DNA of 64,000 nucleotides from Clostridium culturomicium (GCF_000821305.1 NZ_CCXK01000016.1:237033-301032), one strand, 5' to 3'; numbered from the stretch's first letter, positions 8,750 through 18,011 are shown. Numbers and translations: made by a program. Notes: generated by a model not told the origin, from the letters alone.

Positions 8750-9808
8750 ATGAATGAATTATATATTATTCAACCAAATAAAAATATATCTAAAATTCTT
8801 CAAAACATGGTTGAAAGAAGTACAAAAGATATCCCTCATCAAATTATTGATGACATAAATAACATTCCAAATTTAACTTACAAAAAACTCATTTTTGTAG
8901 CACAGGTTGAAGATGTTGGTTATGACATACCAATGATACAATTTCTTGCTAAATTACTAGAGCGAGGAAGAGATTCTTTAAAAGGTTCCACTGGAGCTCT
9001 AATGATATACAGTATTGATGACCATGGCACTAAACGTATTGCTCAAGATATAGTTTATATAACTAACAATATTGGATGTGCCTTTATTGGCCACCCCTTA
9101 GTTGAAGCTACTGCTTCCTTAAAAAATTTTTCTACCTGGCAAAAAACTATGCACATGCCCCTGGAAGAAATCTGCTATGCTCTCTGCAATGGGCTTGTAA
9201 AACGCTTAATGGTTGATAATTCTTTAAAGATATCCAACGGTAAAATGTTAGTTTTATATTCAAGTACCCACAAAACTTCAAATACTTTGGATTTATGGCA
9301 TATGGTTTCTAAGCATCTCAGTGGAATATCAATTAAAGAAATAAAGATTGAAAATGGAAAAGTTCTAGACTGTCTTGGATGTTCATATAAATTATGTTTA
9401 CATTACGGCAAGAAAAAAGGCTGCTTCTATGGTGGAGTTATTACTGATGCTGTTATGCCTTCCATAGATGAAAGTGACGTAATTGTATGGTTATGCCCTA
9501 ACTATAATGATGCTGTTGCCGCCAATCTCACCGCTGTAATAAACCGGCTTACTGCTCTTTATCGACGTAGCAGCTTCTATAAAAAATATATGTTTGCTGT
9601 AATTGTATCTGGTAACTCTGGCAGTGATTCTGTTGCTAAGCAACTTATAGGAGCTCTAAACATTAATAAAGGCTTTAGGCTACCTCCTTATTTTTCAATA
9701 AGGGCTATTGCCAACGATCCTAAAACAATATTTAATGTTGATGATATAGATTCAAAAACCCTTAACTTCAGTCAAAATATCCTTAACAACTTTATTTTAA
9801 AAGATTAA
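8750..9808 (+). CDS. flavodoxin/NADPH-dependent FMN reductase-like protein with cysteine cluster
   Basis: A 352-residue protein with AAGGAGGG nine bases before the ATG. The second half (from about residue 165) reads as an FMN-reductase/flavodoxin fold: KMLVLYSSTHKTSNT is the phosphate-binding strand and loop, followed by a cluster C208-X2-C211-X4-C216-X8-C225 and WLCPNYNDAVAANL. Compact cysteine motifs at this point are typical of iron-sulfur flavoproteins and related clostridial FMN reductases. The first half (IFVAQVEDVGYDIPMI...) may be a second, degenerate flavodoxin-like domain. It follows the dehydrogenase-like gene across two repeat elements in the same direction and closes with a terminator. 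I infer a redox role with its two neighbours; partners and substrate are unknown. Confidence 0.65.
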   Translation: MNELYIIQPNKNISKILQNMVERSTKDIPHQIIDDINNIPNLTYKKLIFVAQVEDVGYDIPMIQFLAKLLERGRDSLKGSTGALMIYSIDDHGTKRIAQDIVYITNNIGCAFIGHPLVEATASLKNFSTWQKTMHMPLEEICYALCNGLVKRLMVDNSLKISNGKMLVLYSSTHKTSNTLDLWHMVSKHLSGISIKEIKIENGKVLDCLGCSYKLCLHYGKKKGCFYGGVITDAVMPSIDESDVIVWLCPNYNDAVAANLTAVINRLTALYRRSSFYKKYMFAVIVSGNSGSDSVAKQLIGALNINKGFRLPPYFSIRAIANDPKTIFNVDDIDSKTLNFSQNILNNFILKD

Positions 9809-9820
9809 TTTATTAAATAA

Positions 9821-9852
9821 TAAAAGCAGGAATATAACAATTCCTGCTTTTA
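9821..9852 (+). terminator. bidirectional intrinsic terminator
   Basis: A 13-bp perfect stem (AAAAGCAGGAAT with ATTCCTGCTTTT) lies between the convergent flavoprotein-like and rhodanese genes, with A/T runs on both sides. Confidence 0.85.
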
Positions 9853-9856
9853 TCAA

Positions 9857-10165
9857 TTATTTACTTACTAATTCAAAAGTCCACTTATCTATTCCGCCTA
9901 AATTATAAACTTCACTATAACCTAGATACTCTAGAATCATTGCAACTCTGCTGCTTCTATTCCCACTATAGCAATATACACAAATTGGTGTATCCTTCTC
10001 AAATGCAATATTCTCAATTTCATGAACCACCTCATTTTGAGCTAATAAAATTGCATTTTCGATATGGCCCCTTTCATAATCTTCCTTTTCTCTAATATCC
10101 AAGATAACCAAGTCATCATTTTCCTTAATTTTATTCTGAAGCTCTGTTGCTGAAATATTTTTCAT
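9857..10165 (-). CDS. single-domain rhodanese-like protein
   Basis: A 102-residue rhodanese domain: VILDIREKEDYERGHIENA is the typical DxR...GHI block and CVYCYSGNRSS is the active-site loop with catalytic Cys65, so it should be able to carry a persulfide. There is no signal peptide, so it is cytoplasmic. TAAGGAGG precedes the ATG by seven bases. Single-domain rhodaneses often deliver sulfur or act in sulfide and cyanide handling, and the neighbours here do not narrow the role. Confidence 0.85.
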   Translation of the reverse strand: MKNISATELQNKIKENDDLVILDIREKEDYERGHIENAILLAQNEVVHEIENIAFEKDTPICVYCYSGNRSSRVAMILEYLGYSEVYNLGGIDKWTFELVSK

Positions 10166-10202
10166 AATTATCCTCCTTAAGTTAACATTAGCTTATAAGC
10201 TA

Positions 10203-11375
10203 TTACTCAATTCCTTTTCTTTTGTATGCCCTATGAATATATAGGTTAATCATTGCTGCTGTTGGTACCGCTAACAAAATACCGATTATTCCAAAATAAC
10301 CTGCTCCAATGGTTATTGCTACAAGTACAAATACTGGTGGTACACCCACACTTCCTCCAACGATTTTAGGTTGTATTATATTACCATCTATCTGCTGGTA
10401 TAAAAGAAGTAAAACTCCTCCCCATACTCCAACTGTAATGCTTGAAAACATTCCTAAAATAAACGCTGTGGCTGCACCTATTGCTGGTCCTATGTATGGA
10501 AGCACATTACATATTCCTGCGATTATTCCCACAAGAATTGCAAATGGATGCTTAATTATAAGCATTAAAATGGATGACACGATTCCAACTATCAGTGCAT
10601 CTAGTAAGACTCCCCTTACAAAACACCCTACTACTTCATCTAAGTCAAAAATAAAACGCTTTAAAGCTTTCCCAATTCTATTAGGTATAAACGCCTTTCC
10701 AAATTTATTAACGGTATCAAACAACATTTCTTTATCCTTTAGAAAGTAAAAACAAAATATAACTGTTAAAACAAAATCCACTAAAAATGAACTTACCCCT
10801 GAAATACTATTTGTTATAACATAAACTATTCTTTCCCCAAAAGTTGCAAATATAGCTGTAATCTTATCTAAATAAGAGGTTATCTTTTGATAATCAAGAT
10901 TTAAGCTTTCAAAGTAGGAGCTTAAAGTAACTAACCCATCTCTAACCACCTTTTCATATTGTGGAATATTTTCAATTAAAGATCTCGCATTGTCAAGCAA
11001 TGGCGGAATTATATAATTAAATATTATAACAACTGAAAAAATAATTATTATGAAAACAATTGTTATACTAGCCATCCTATATGCCCATCTATACTTGTCT
11101 ACTCCTTTTTTCTGAAAAATAGACATAAGTATTCTTTCTATGTAGCAAACTGGTGGAAATAATAAGTATGTAAAAACTGCTGCTACAATTATCGGTCTTA
11201 TAATCCTAAGGAATCCTAGAAAAAAGTCCTTTGTGACCGTAATGTATATTCCACTTCTGCTTATAACTTCATATGCTGCAAAAAGGAATATTCCAACTAC
11301 CAACACAACAATTCCTATTTTTACATATTTCCTGTCTATGTCCATTTTTTTATCTATTCTGAACTTTTCCCACAT
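10203..11375 (-). CDS. AI-2E family (PF01594-type) membrane transporter
   Basis: A 390-residue protein with about eight hydrophobic segments and the family landmark GICNVLPYIGPAIGAATAF followed by PTAAMINLY near the C-terminus. A hydrophilic amphipathic part around 130-200 matches the usual periplasmic-side region of the family. Members include the proposed autoinducer-2 exporter TqsA, the sporulation protein YtvI and Na+/H+ antiporter-like proteins; the sequence does not tell which. GAGGGGAG lies before the ATG. It is separated from the rhodanese gene by only 37 bases and may be co-transcribed with it. Confidence 0.8.
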   Translation of the reverse strand: MWEKFRIDKKMDIDRKYVKIGIVVLVVGIFLFAAYEVISRSGIYITVTKDFFLGFLRIIRPIIVAAVFTYLLFPPVCYIERILMSIFQKKGVDKYRWAYRMASITIVFIIIIFSVVIIFNYIIPPLLDNARSLIENIPQYEKVVRDGLVTLSSYFESLNLDYQKITSYLDKITAIFATFGERIVYVITNSISGVSSFLVDFVLTVIFCFYFLKDKEMLFDTVNKFGKAFIPNRIGKALKRFIFDLDEVVGCFVRGVLLDALIVGIVSSILMLIIKHPFAILVGIIAGICNVLPYIGPAIGAATAFILGMFSSITVGVWGGVLLLLYQQIDGNIIQPKIVGGSVGVPPVFVLVAITIGAGYFGIIGILLAVPTAAMINLYIHRAYKRKGIE

Positions 11376-11529
11376 ATCCTGCTCCCCTCTAAAACCTTTC
11401 AGTCTTATAAATCTTATTCATTTGTTTCTATGTATAAGAAAGAACTAATCCTTTATTTGATTATATCATGATATATAGTTATTTTACATAAATATGTATA
11501 TCATAAAACACTAAAAAATCAAAATAAAA

Positions 11530-11575
11530 AAAGGTTAATTATGCAATCTCATATTTACATAATTAACCATAAAAT
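11530..11575 (-). terminator. probable terminator after the SpoVAF-like gene
   Basis: GGTTAATTATGCA (11532-11544) can pair with TACATAATTAACC (11556-11568). On the minus strand this hairpin is followed by a T-rich tract (complement of AAAAAAA at 11525-11531). Confidence 0.6.
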
Positions 11576-11602
11576 ATTATTTATTCATTACCTTATTGTT
11601 TT

Positions 11603-13024
11603 TTATTCCTGTTTATCTCTATGCTTTAAAGATTTTCTCAAGAACCTTCCCTTGATAGCCGTCCAATTAAAAGGGATTAAAGGATATAAATAACCTCTTC
11701 CTGTAAGAGTCTTATTGGAAGCTATAATAATAACAATTAATATTATCCCTCCAATATATCCCCAATAACTAAATAATGCTGTTAATATTAAAAGCAGCAT
11801 TCTACAAAATTTTATCGCATAACCTAGTTCAATGCTTGGTTGAGTAAAACTTCCCACAGCTATTACTGCCATATATAATATTGTATCTGGCACAAACCAT
11901 CCAGATCTTATAGCAAAATCACCTAGTACTAATCCACCAATAATGCCTAATGTACTCCCTAATACGCCAGGTGTGTTAAGGGATGACATATGCAATCCAT
12001 CAATGGCAACTTCAAGTAATAAAAATTGAATTACCAATGGAACAGAATTCATTTCAGCCACCGTAAGAACCTTTAGCGCCGCTGGTAATTTATCTGCATA
12101 CTGCATAGCTAACAACCAAGTAGGTGTTAACAGTAATGTAAATATAGCAATTAAATTTCTTATAATTCTAAGATAGGTTCCTATAATAGGTGGATAGTAA
12201 AAATCCTGAATTTCCTGAACAAAATCAAAAAATGAAGATGGTAATATCATTACATCCGGACTATTATCTATTATTATAACAATATTTCCTTCTAAAATCT
12301 GTGCTGAAGCCACATCTGGTCTCTCTGTATACCTAACCTTAGGAAATGGATTGAAAAACTTATGCTTAATCAATGCTTCAACTAAACTTTCCATATTCAT
12401 GGTTAAAGAATCAACCTTCAAATTCTGAATTCTAGTTCTGGTTCTATCAAGAAGTGCTTTATCTTCTAAACCCTCTATATACCCAATAGCCACATCCGTT
12501 TTAGACCTAGTTCCAACAGAAAGCATTTCAAAGGTCAGTCTTGGATCTCGAATTCTTCTTCTTATAAGAGCTGTATTAAATACTATAGTTTCTAAAAAGC
12601 CATCCTTTGATCCTCTTGTAACCTTCTCCTTCTCCGGCTCTCCATAAGTTCTTGCAGGATAAGTTCTAAGGTCCATGATTATAGCTTCTTCAAAGCCATC
12701 AATAATCATAACTGTAGGTCCAGATAAAAGAGTGGAAATGATACTTTCTATATCCTTAAGTGTATCAACCTCTACATAGGGAACAATTGCTGTACTGAAT
12801 CCTTTTGCCGTTGCCATTTCATCCATTTGCTCAGGAGTTATCTTAAAAAAACTCTCCATAATTTTTTCCATGACATCATCTTTTATAAATCCATCAATAA
12901 AAAATAAGGCTGTTTTTCTTCCGCCAATAATTATGTTTCTATTTATTAAATCAAAACTTTTATCAACATTTAATCTTTCTTTTATAATCTTTAAATTTTC
13001 CTCAATATTCCTTGATAAATCCAT
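11603..13024 (-). CDS. spore germination protein, GerABKA family, SpoVAF-like
   Basis: A 473-residue protein. The first ~260 residues are a soluble domain with PARTYGEPEKEKVTRGSKDG and TALIRRRIRDPRL; the rest has five or six membrane segments with SSLNTPGVLGSTLGIIGGL and GSFTQPSIELGYA. This is the GerA A-subunit fold. The short N-terminus and EPEKEKVTRGSKDG motif look more like SpoVAF than a nutrient-receptor A subunit. In Bacillus SpoVAF sits in the spoVA operon; here the gene is alone, with no B or C subunit or other spoVA gene beside it. I start at the ATG at 13022-13024 with AGGA nine bases upstream, rather than a GTG two codons earlier. It places the organism among endospore formers. Confidence 0.8.
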   Translation of the reverse strand: MDLSRNIEENLKIIKERLNVDKSFDLINRNIIIGGRKTALFFIDGFIKDDVMEKIMESFFKITPEQMDEMATAKGFSTAIVPYVEVDTLKDIESIISTLLSGPTVMIIDGFEEAIIMDLRTYPARTYGEPEKEKVTRGSKDGFLETIVFNTALIRRRIRDPRLTFEMLSVGTRSKTDVAIGYIEGLEDKALLDRTRTRIQNLKVDSLTMNMESLVEALIKHKFFNPFPKVRYTERPDVASAQILEGNIVIIIDNSPDVMILPSSFFDFVQEIQDFYYPPIIGTYLRIIRNLIAIFTLLLTPTWLLAMQYADKLPAALKVLTVAEMNSVPLVIQFLLLEVAIDGLHMSSLNTPGVLGSTLGIIGGLVLGDFAIRSGWFVPDTILYMAVIAVGSFTQPSIELGYAIKFCRMLLLILTALFSYWGYIGGIILIVIIIASNKTLTGRGYLYPLIPFNWTAIKGRFLRKSLKHRDKQE

Positions 13025-13085
13025 ATTCACACATCCTTATACTTAAACTGACATTAGTATGTGTTAAATGCTAATTTAATATTAC

Positions 13086-13135
13086 ATCTGTAATTTTTCT
13101 GTTAAATACTACTAATTAATTTGCAAATTACAGAT
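13086..13135. promoter_or_regulatory. 11-bp inverted repeat in the divergent spoVAF-like/DUF368 control region
   Basis: ATCTGTAATTT (13086-13096) is repeated exactly in inverted form as AAATTACAGAT (13125-13135). The right arm overlaps the -35 and spacer of the rightward promoter. The arms are 28 bases apart, so they could be two half-sites of one operator or a weak hairpin. Confidence 0.4.
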
Positions 13136-13149
13136 AATATTAATATAAT
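13121..13149 (+). promoter_or_regulatory. sigma-A-type promoter for the DUF368 gene
   Basis: TTGCAA (13121-13126), a 17-base spacer and a perfect TATAAT (13144-13149), 49 bases before the start codon. Confidence 0.7.
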
Positions 13150-13197
13150 TGTATTTGTTATTCTTTTGAACAAAAGTACATACAAAGGAGATTTAAT

Positions 13198-14010
13198 ATG
13201 GACAATATAATGAATATTTTTAAAGGAATGGTCATTGGTGTTTCTAATGTAATTCCAGGAGTTAGTGGTGGAACCATGGCTGTAGTTATGGGAATCTACG
13301 ATAGACTTCTTAATTCTATCAATACATTCTTTAAAGATTGGAAAAAAAGCATCTTCTTCCTTGGAGAAATTGCCATTGGTGCTGCTCTAGGAATTATTCT
13401 ATTTAGCAAGCTGATTACTACTCTTTTAAATAACTATGCAGAGCCTACCAAATTTTTCTTTATAGGCTTAATACTTGGTTCTTTCCCTCTGCTTTATAAA
13501 AGAGCAACTAAAGATAAAGTTAAAGCAATAAACTCTATTTGGTTTTTAATTACACTAGGACTTATGATTGCAATGTCTTTCTTTACTGAAGGTGATACAA
13601 CTACTGCCGTAATGACAACCCTTTCAGTTAAATCTTTCATAAGCTTATTTGCTGCTGGCTTCATTGCTGCTGCTACAATGATACTTCCAGGGGTAAGTGG
13701 TTCTTTAGTTTTATTAATTCTTGGACTTTACACTACATTTACTACTGCAGTATCCACCTTCAATATTCCTCTACTTATTCCAATAGGTCTTGGTGTGTTA
13801 GTAGGAATTATTACAATGACTAAGGTTATAGAAGCACTTTTAAATAAATTCCCTCAACCAACTTATTTCGCTATCTGCGGATTAATTCTTGGTTCAATTT
13901 TCTCCGTATATCCTGGCTTTACTCTTGGTACAATGGGAATTTTCTCTGTGATTTCATTTGTCGCAGGTTTTGTTTTAACTTATATATTAGGAAAAAAAGA
14001 ATCATTATAA
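13198..14010 (+). CDS. DUF368 membrane protein, predicted polyprenyl-phosphate transporter
   Basis: A 270-residue protein with about eight membrane segments and the DUF368 signature: GVSNVIPGVSGGTMAVVMG near the N-terminus and a second copy, MILPGVSGSLVLLILGLY, near 160, showing the internal duplication of this family. DUF368 members (PopT) have been reported as undecaprenyl-phosphate translocases that recycle the cell-wall lipid carrier; applying that here is inference from family membership. CAAAGGAG lies before the ATG. A terminator follows directly. Confidence 0.85.
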   Translation: MDNIMNIFKGMVIGVSNVIPGVSGGTMAVVMGIYDRLLNSINTFFKDWKKSIFFLGEIAIGAALGIILFSKLITTLLNNYAEPTKFFFIGLILGSFPLLYKRATKDKVKAINSIWFLITLGLMIAMSFFTEGDTTTAVMTTLSVKSFISLFAAGFIAAATMILPGVSGSLVLLILGLYTTFTTAVSTFNIPLLIPIGLGVLVGIITMTKVIEALLNKFPQPTYFAICGLILGSIFSVYPGFTLGTMGIFSVISFVAGFVLTYILGKKESL

Positions 14011-14018
14011 AAAACTTC

Positions 14019-14058
14019 AGCCAGCTGTTTAACTTTAAAACAGCTGGCTTTATTTTTT
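14019..14058 (+). terminator. intrinsic terminator
   Basis: AGCCAGCTGTTT (14019-14030) pairs with AAACAGCTGGCT (14038-14049), followed by TTATTTTTT. Confidence 0.9.
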
Positions 14059-14083
14059 CCTCTATACCTTAACAAAATCCCCT

Positions 14084-14488
14084 TTAAAATAATTGAATAG
14101 CTAAGAAGTTTTCAAATACCTTATTCATGCTTTCTATCAAGCTTTTATAGTACTCTTCCCTTGTAAATTCCACCGTTGACTCTGGTCCATATGCAAAGGT
14201 AGATAAAAGAAGAATATTATTAATATGTACTCTTAAAACTTCTGATTTCTTTGTTGGAACTTCCATAGGAAGATTAACTTCTTTACTTAAGATACTATCA
14301 TAATCCTTTCGACTTGGAGTAATTATTACCCTTACCATTATTTTTTTATCTTGCAAACCATGATGTTCAGCTAAAGTATTATATGCATTATTAAGTACTT
14401 CAATTGTATCTGCTACAATCATTCTATCAAGTCCTACATAGTGCAACGTAATATTTCCCCTTTTAATTATGCTGTATGCATCCAACAT
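14084..14488 (-). CDS. conserved-looking hypothetical protein, 134 residues
   Basis: I do not recognise this protein. It is soluble, with no signal peptide or membrane segment, and alternates strands and helices (MVRVIITPSRKDYDSIL, then EVLRVHINNILLLSTFAYG). The first strands resemble the N-terminal part of some peptidase-MA-like proteins, but there is no HExxH zinc site. GTGGGGGA precedes the ATG. It stands alone between terminators at 14019 and 14621, read leftwards. Confidence 0.6.
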   Translation of the reverse strand: MLDAYSIIKRGNITLHYVGLDRMIVADTIEVLNNAYNTLAEHHGLQDKKIMVRVIITPSRKDYDSILSKEVNLPMEVPTKKSEVLRVHINNILLLSTFAYGPESTVEFTREEYYKSLIESMNKVFENFLAIQLF

Positions 14489-14620
14489 TTATATCCCCCA
14501 CTTCCTACACTCCAATAATTAGTAATTTTTACTTATTTTTATTATACTATCACTGTACACTTAGTAACAAGAATTTTAAAAAGTTATGAAGGATATTTCA
14601 AAATAATTTTTGTTTAATTA

Positions 14621-14657
14621 AATAAATAACGGGGTTTTAACTTCCCCGTTATTTATT
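14621..14657 (-). terminator. intrinsic terminator after the amidohydrolase gene
   Basis: A 14-bp stem (AATAAATAACGGGG with its complement at 14644-14657) lies downstream of the leftward amidohydrolase gene, with A/T runs on both sides. Confidence 0.75.
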
Positions 14658-14714
14658 ATTTACTTATAATTTTATCCTCATTGAATAACTTCAGCATGCT
14701 TAATTCTTCTTCTG

Positions 14715-15860
14715 TTACCAAAGCAAAATTTCCTCACCTTCAATAAATACATGTTCTACTTCTGATTGAAGATTTAAAGGATTATTGTCCCAAATTACTA
14801 AATCTGCATCCATCCCAACTGCAATTTTTCCTTTTATGTTATCTATCTCTAAAATTTCTGCAGGGTTAATTGTTACTGCCTTAAGGGCATCAAATTCACT
14901 TAAACCAGCCTTAACAGCTAATGCAGCACACATGATTAATGAATCCTGTGGTGTAACTGTGTGGTCTGTAGTTATTGCTACCTTTATTCCAGCATCATTT
15001 AATACCTTCACATTAAAAAAGCCTTTATCTTTTGTCTCAACTTTTCCCTTAGCTCCAAAAGATGGTCCAACTATTGCTGGATACCCCTGTTCTTTCAAGT
15101 AATCTGAAATTAAAAATCCTTCTGTACAGTGGTCTAAAGTCAGCTTTAAATTAAATTCCTTTGCGATCCTTATAACAGTACATATATCATCAGCTCTGTG
15201 AACATGAGCTTTTAATGGTATTTCCCTGTTTATAACAGGTAAAAGTGCTTCCATTTCTAAATCTACAGCAAAATATTTTTCACCTTCAGCTAATGCCTTT
15301 TCCTTTTTCAATTTGTAATTTAAAGCATCAGTTAATGCTTTTCTTAAAAGATATGCTATGCCCATTCTTGTTACTGGAGCCTTATTAGCTTTTCCATAAA
15401 CTCTCTTTGGGTTTTCTCCAAAGGCACACTTCATAGCTGCAGTTTCCCTTATAATCATTTCTTCAACTACATTTCCCACTAACTTTATAATAGTAAATTG
15501 ACCACCAATAACATTGGCACTTCCAGGTCCAGCACATGCAACCGTAACTCCCCCCTTTAATGCAGCTTCAAAGGCAACATCAAAGGGATTGATTGCATCA
15601 ATGGCTCTCATACCTGGTGTCACTGGATTTGAAACTTCATTTCCGTCTGCACCTTCCCAGCCAATTCCTGTTTCTAAAAGCCCTATATGTGAATGTGCCT
15701 CAATAAGTCCTGGCATTACATATTTATCAGTGCAATCAATGTATTCATCTCCACTTATGTTTTCTTCAATCTTTATTATTTTTCCATCCTCAACTAAAAT
15801 ATCTCTTTTGGCAAATCCTTTTTCCTCAAGTAAAAATACTAATCCATTTTTAAATAGCAT
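14715..15860 (-). CDS. amidohydrolase (imidazolonepropionase-like) family protein
   Basis: A 381-residue metal-dependent hydrolase: GLIEAHSHIG (H56, H58 metal ligands), KAHVHRADD near 220, LTLDHCTEGF near 245 and ITTDHTVTPQD near 300, with the closing composite-domain motif KGKIAVGMDADLVIWD. This is the order seen in D-aminoacylase, dihydroorotase and imidazolonepropionase relatives. Close family members are of unknown substrate. AAGGGGGAA lies before the ATG. The prolyl oligopeptidase and M42 peptidase genes upstream run the same way, so a role in peptide or amino-acid derivative turnover is plausible but inferred. Confidence 0.85.
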   Translation of the reverse strand: MLFKNGLVFLLEEKGFAKRDILVEDGKIIKIEENISGDEYIDCTDKYVMPGLIEAHSHIGLLETGIGWEGADGNEVSNPVTPGMRAIDAINPFDVAFEAALKGGVTVACAGPGSANVIGGQFTIIKLVGNVVEEMIIRETAAMKCAFGENPKRVYGKANKAPVTRMGIAYLLRKALTDALNYKLKKEKALAEGEKYFAVDLEMEALLPVINREIPLKAHVHRADDICTVIRIAKEFNLKLTLDHCTEGFLISDYLKEQGYPAIVGPSFGAKGKVETKDKGFFNVKVLNDAGIKVAITTDHTVTPQDSLIMCAALAVKAGLSEFDALKAVTINPAEILEIDNIKGKIAVGMDADLVIWDNNPLNLQSEVEHVFIEGEEILLW

Positions 15861-15934
15861 CTAAAATTCCCCCTTATAAACTTTCAACTTATTAGCTTTA
15901 TTCTTACAAATCACATTTCAATGTAATTTTATTT

Positions 15935-17989
15935 CTACCCCAACACTTTTTCCAAGAAACTATATATATCTACTTCAACATCAATTAGCTTAGATAAAGG
16001 CTTTCCTTGACCGTGGCCAGCATCCTTCTCCACTCTTAAAAATACTCTGTCTTTTGTATTCATTGCTTCTTCAAGGGTTGCTGCAAATTTATATGAGTGA
16101 CATGGTAAAACCCTGTCATCACTGTCTCCCGTTGCAATTAATACTGGTGGATATATGCTTCCATACTTTATATTATGAAGTGGGGAGTACTTTATCATAT
16201 TGAGAAAGTCTTCTCTATTATTCTCTGCATCACCATACTCTGGAATCCAATACCTTCCCACAGTGTACTTATGGTATCTAAGCATATCTATCACTGGTAC
16301 TTGTGAAATTACAGCACCATATAAATCCGGTCTTTGAACCATACAGCTTGCAGTTAAAAGACCGCCATTGCTTCTTCCTCTTATAGCCAGCTTTTTATTT
16401 GATGTATACTTGTTATCTATAAGCCATTGTCCACAACTGATGAAATCATCAAAACAGTTTTGTTTATTGTGCATCATACCAGCTTTATGCCACTTTTCTC
16501 CATACTCATTACCACCTCTAATATTAGCTACTGCATATATGCCTCCTCTTTTAGTCCAAACAATCTCCGCAGCCCTATATTCTGGTATCCTATTTAAATT
16601 AAATCCTCCATAGGCATATAAAACCGTTCTATTTTGAGAATTTAATTTCATATCCTTTCTTCTATTAATAAACATAGGGATCCTAGTACCATCCTTTGAT
16701 GTTACAAAAACCTGTTCTGTTATAAAGTCATCAAAATCTATGTCAAGCTGTGGCTGCCATACTACCTTCAACTCATTACTATCCAGATCAAGTTTATAAA
16801 TTGTTGTTGGAATAAAGAAGGAAGAAAAGCTTACAAAAATTTCTTTGTCACACCCTTTAATATCATCTATAGCACCCATTGCTGGCAGTTCAATACTCTT
16901 CCCTTCCACCTTACCTAATTCATAGCTCAGAAGAGTATGATGTCCATGTTCCATATTCACTAGTACAATATGACTTCCTGTGAATTCTGCTGTCTCAATT
17001 GGTACTTCTGAGTTTTCCTCTATTATGGTTTTCCACTGTTCTTCCTTAGAGTTTAGAATATCTATTTCTACAATCCTTTTATTTTCTGCTTTATAATCAG
17101 TTAAAAAGTAAAGCTTATTGTTCACATTACCTAATAACTGAAAGCTTTCTTCTTTATCTGCTATTATAGTACTAAAATAAAGGTTAATATTTTCTCTTAC
17201 CTCATCTACCCTTGTTTCCAAACCATCTGAAAGTTCCATAATCATTACTGAACCTTCTCCAAAGGGCCTGTTTTTATACATAATTAAATATCTTTCATCC
17301 TCAGTAACTTGTAAATGATATGAATACTCACTTTCCTCAACACCATCAATTATATCCTTGTCCTCATCTTGAGTTGTTCCCACTCTATGGATAGATACCA
17401 TGTTATGACATGTAATTCTATGATCATGCATAGCATAAGATTTAGGATATCTTGTGTAAATAACATTTTCCCCTTCATTAATCCAGCAGAGACTTGCAAA
17501 CTTGCACCAATCAAGTTTATCTTCTAGCAATTGTCCATCTGACATTTTTTTAAAGTATATTGTCTGCCAATCACTACCTTTTTCAGATATTCCATAAGCA
17601 ATAATATCCTTCTTGTCATTCACCCAAAAACCTGTTATTGCACAAATTCCCTCTGTTGATAATTCATTTGGATTAACAAGAACTTCTCTCTCACCCCAAA
17701 GTTCTTTTGCCCTATAAAGTACTGGTTGATTTTCAGCAGCTTCCTTATAAAAGAAGTAATAGTACTCTCCTTTTTTAACAGGCACTCCCCCCTTATCAAA
17801 GGCTGAATACTTAGTTATCTCTTCTTTTATTTTGTAAAAATCCTCGTATTCACTAATATAGTCACTAGTTACCTTATTATGTAACCTCACAAACTCCTGA
17901 GTTTCTTCACTTTCAATATTTTCAAGCCATCTGTATGAATCACATATTAATCTTCCATGATAATTATCTATAATGTTGTCTTTATGCAT
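15935..17989 (-). CDS. prolyl oligopeptidase family (S9A) peptidase
   Basis: A 684-residue cytoplasmic peptidase. The N-terminal part (DNYHGRLICDSYRWLENIESEE) and a seven-bladed propeller region are followed by an alpha/beta hydrolase domain. The catalytic serine lies in RGRSNGGLLTASC, Asp in GDSDDRVLP and His in DAGHGQGKP. The family cleaves short proline-containing peptides. I start at the ATG at 17987-17989 because GGGGGAA precedes it; a GTG seven codons earlier has no ribosome site. It lies in a run with the M42 aminopeptidase and amidohydrolase genes, suggesting peptide degradation. Confidence 0.9.
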   Translation of the reverse strand: MHKDNIIDNYHGRLICDSYRWLENIESEETQEFVRLHNKVTSDYISEYEDFYKIKEEITKYSAFDKGGVPVKKGEYYYFFYKEAAENQPVLYRAKELWGEREVLVNPNELSTEGICAITGFWVNDKKDIIAYGISEKGSDWQTIYFKKMSDGQLLEDKLDWCKFASLCWINEGENVIYTRYPKSYAMHDHRITCHNMVSIHRVGTTQDEDKDIIDGVEESEYSYHLQVTEDERYLIMYKNRPFGEGSVMIMELSDGLETRVDEVRENINLYFSTIIADKEESFQLLGNVNNKLYFLTDYKAENKRIVEIDILNSKEEQWKTIIEENSEVPIETAEFTGSHIVLVNMEHGHHTLLSYELGKVEGKSIELPAMGAIDDIKGCDKEIFVSFSSFFIPTTIYKLDLDSNELKVVWQPQLDIDFDDFITEQVFVTSKDGTRIPMFINRRKDMKLNSQNRTVLYAYGGFNLNRIPEYRAAEIVWTKRGGIYAVANIRGGNEYGEKWHKAGMMHNKQNCFDDFISCGQWLIDNKYTSNKKLAIRGRSNGGLLTASCMVQRPDLYGAVISQVPVIDMLRYHKYTVGRYWIPEYGDAENNREDFLNMIKYSPLHNIKYGSIYPPVLIATGDSDDRVLPCHSYKFAATLEEAMNTKDRVFLRVEKDAGHGQGKPLSKLIDVEVDIYSFLEKVLG

Positions 17990-18011
17990 TATAAATTCCC
18001 CCTTTAACACA

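Noticed and set aside
10309..10749. 146-codon open frame antisense to the AI-2E transporter gene
   Set aside because: It lies wholly within a clearly real membrane-protein gene, has no family motif and its Ile/Pro/Thr-rich composition is what the antisense of a membrane gene gives.
14640..14715. Possible extra coding sequence (about 25 codons, frame shifted) after the amidohydrolase stop
   Set aside because: The amidohydrolase already ends where its family usually ends. The shifted frame has an in-frame stop directly upstream and no start of its own, so there is no case for a frameshift.
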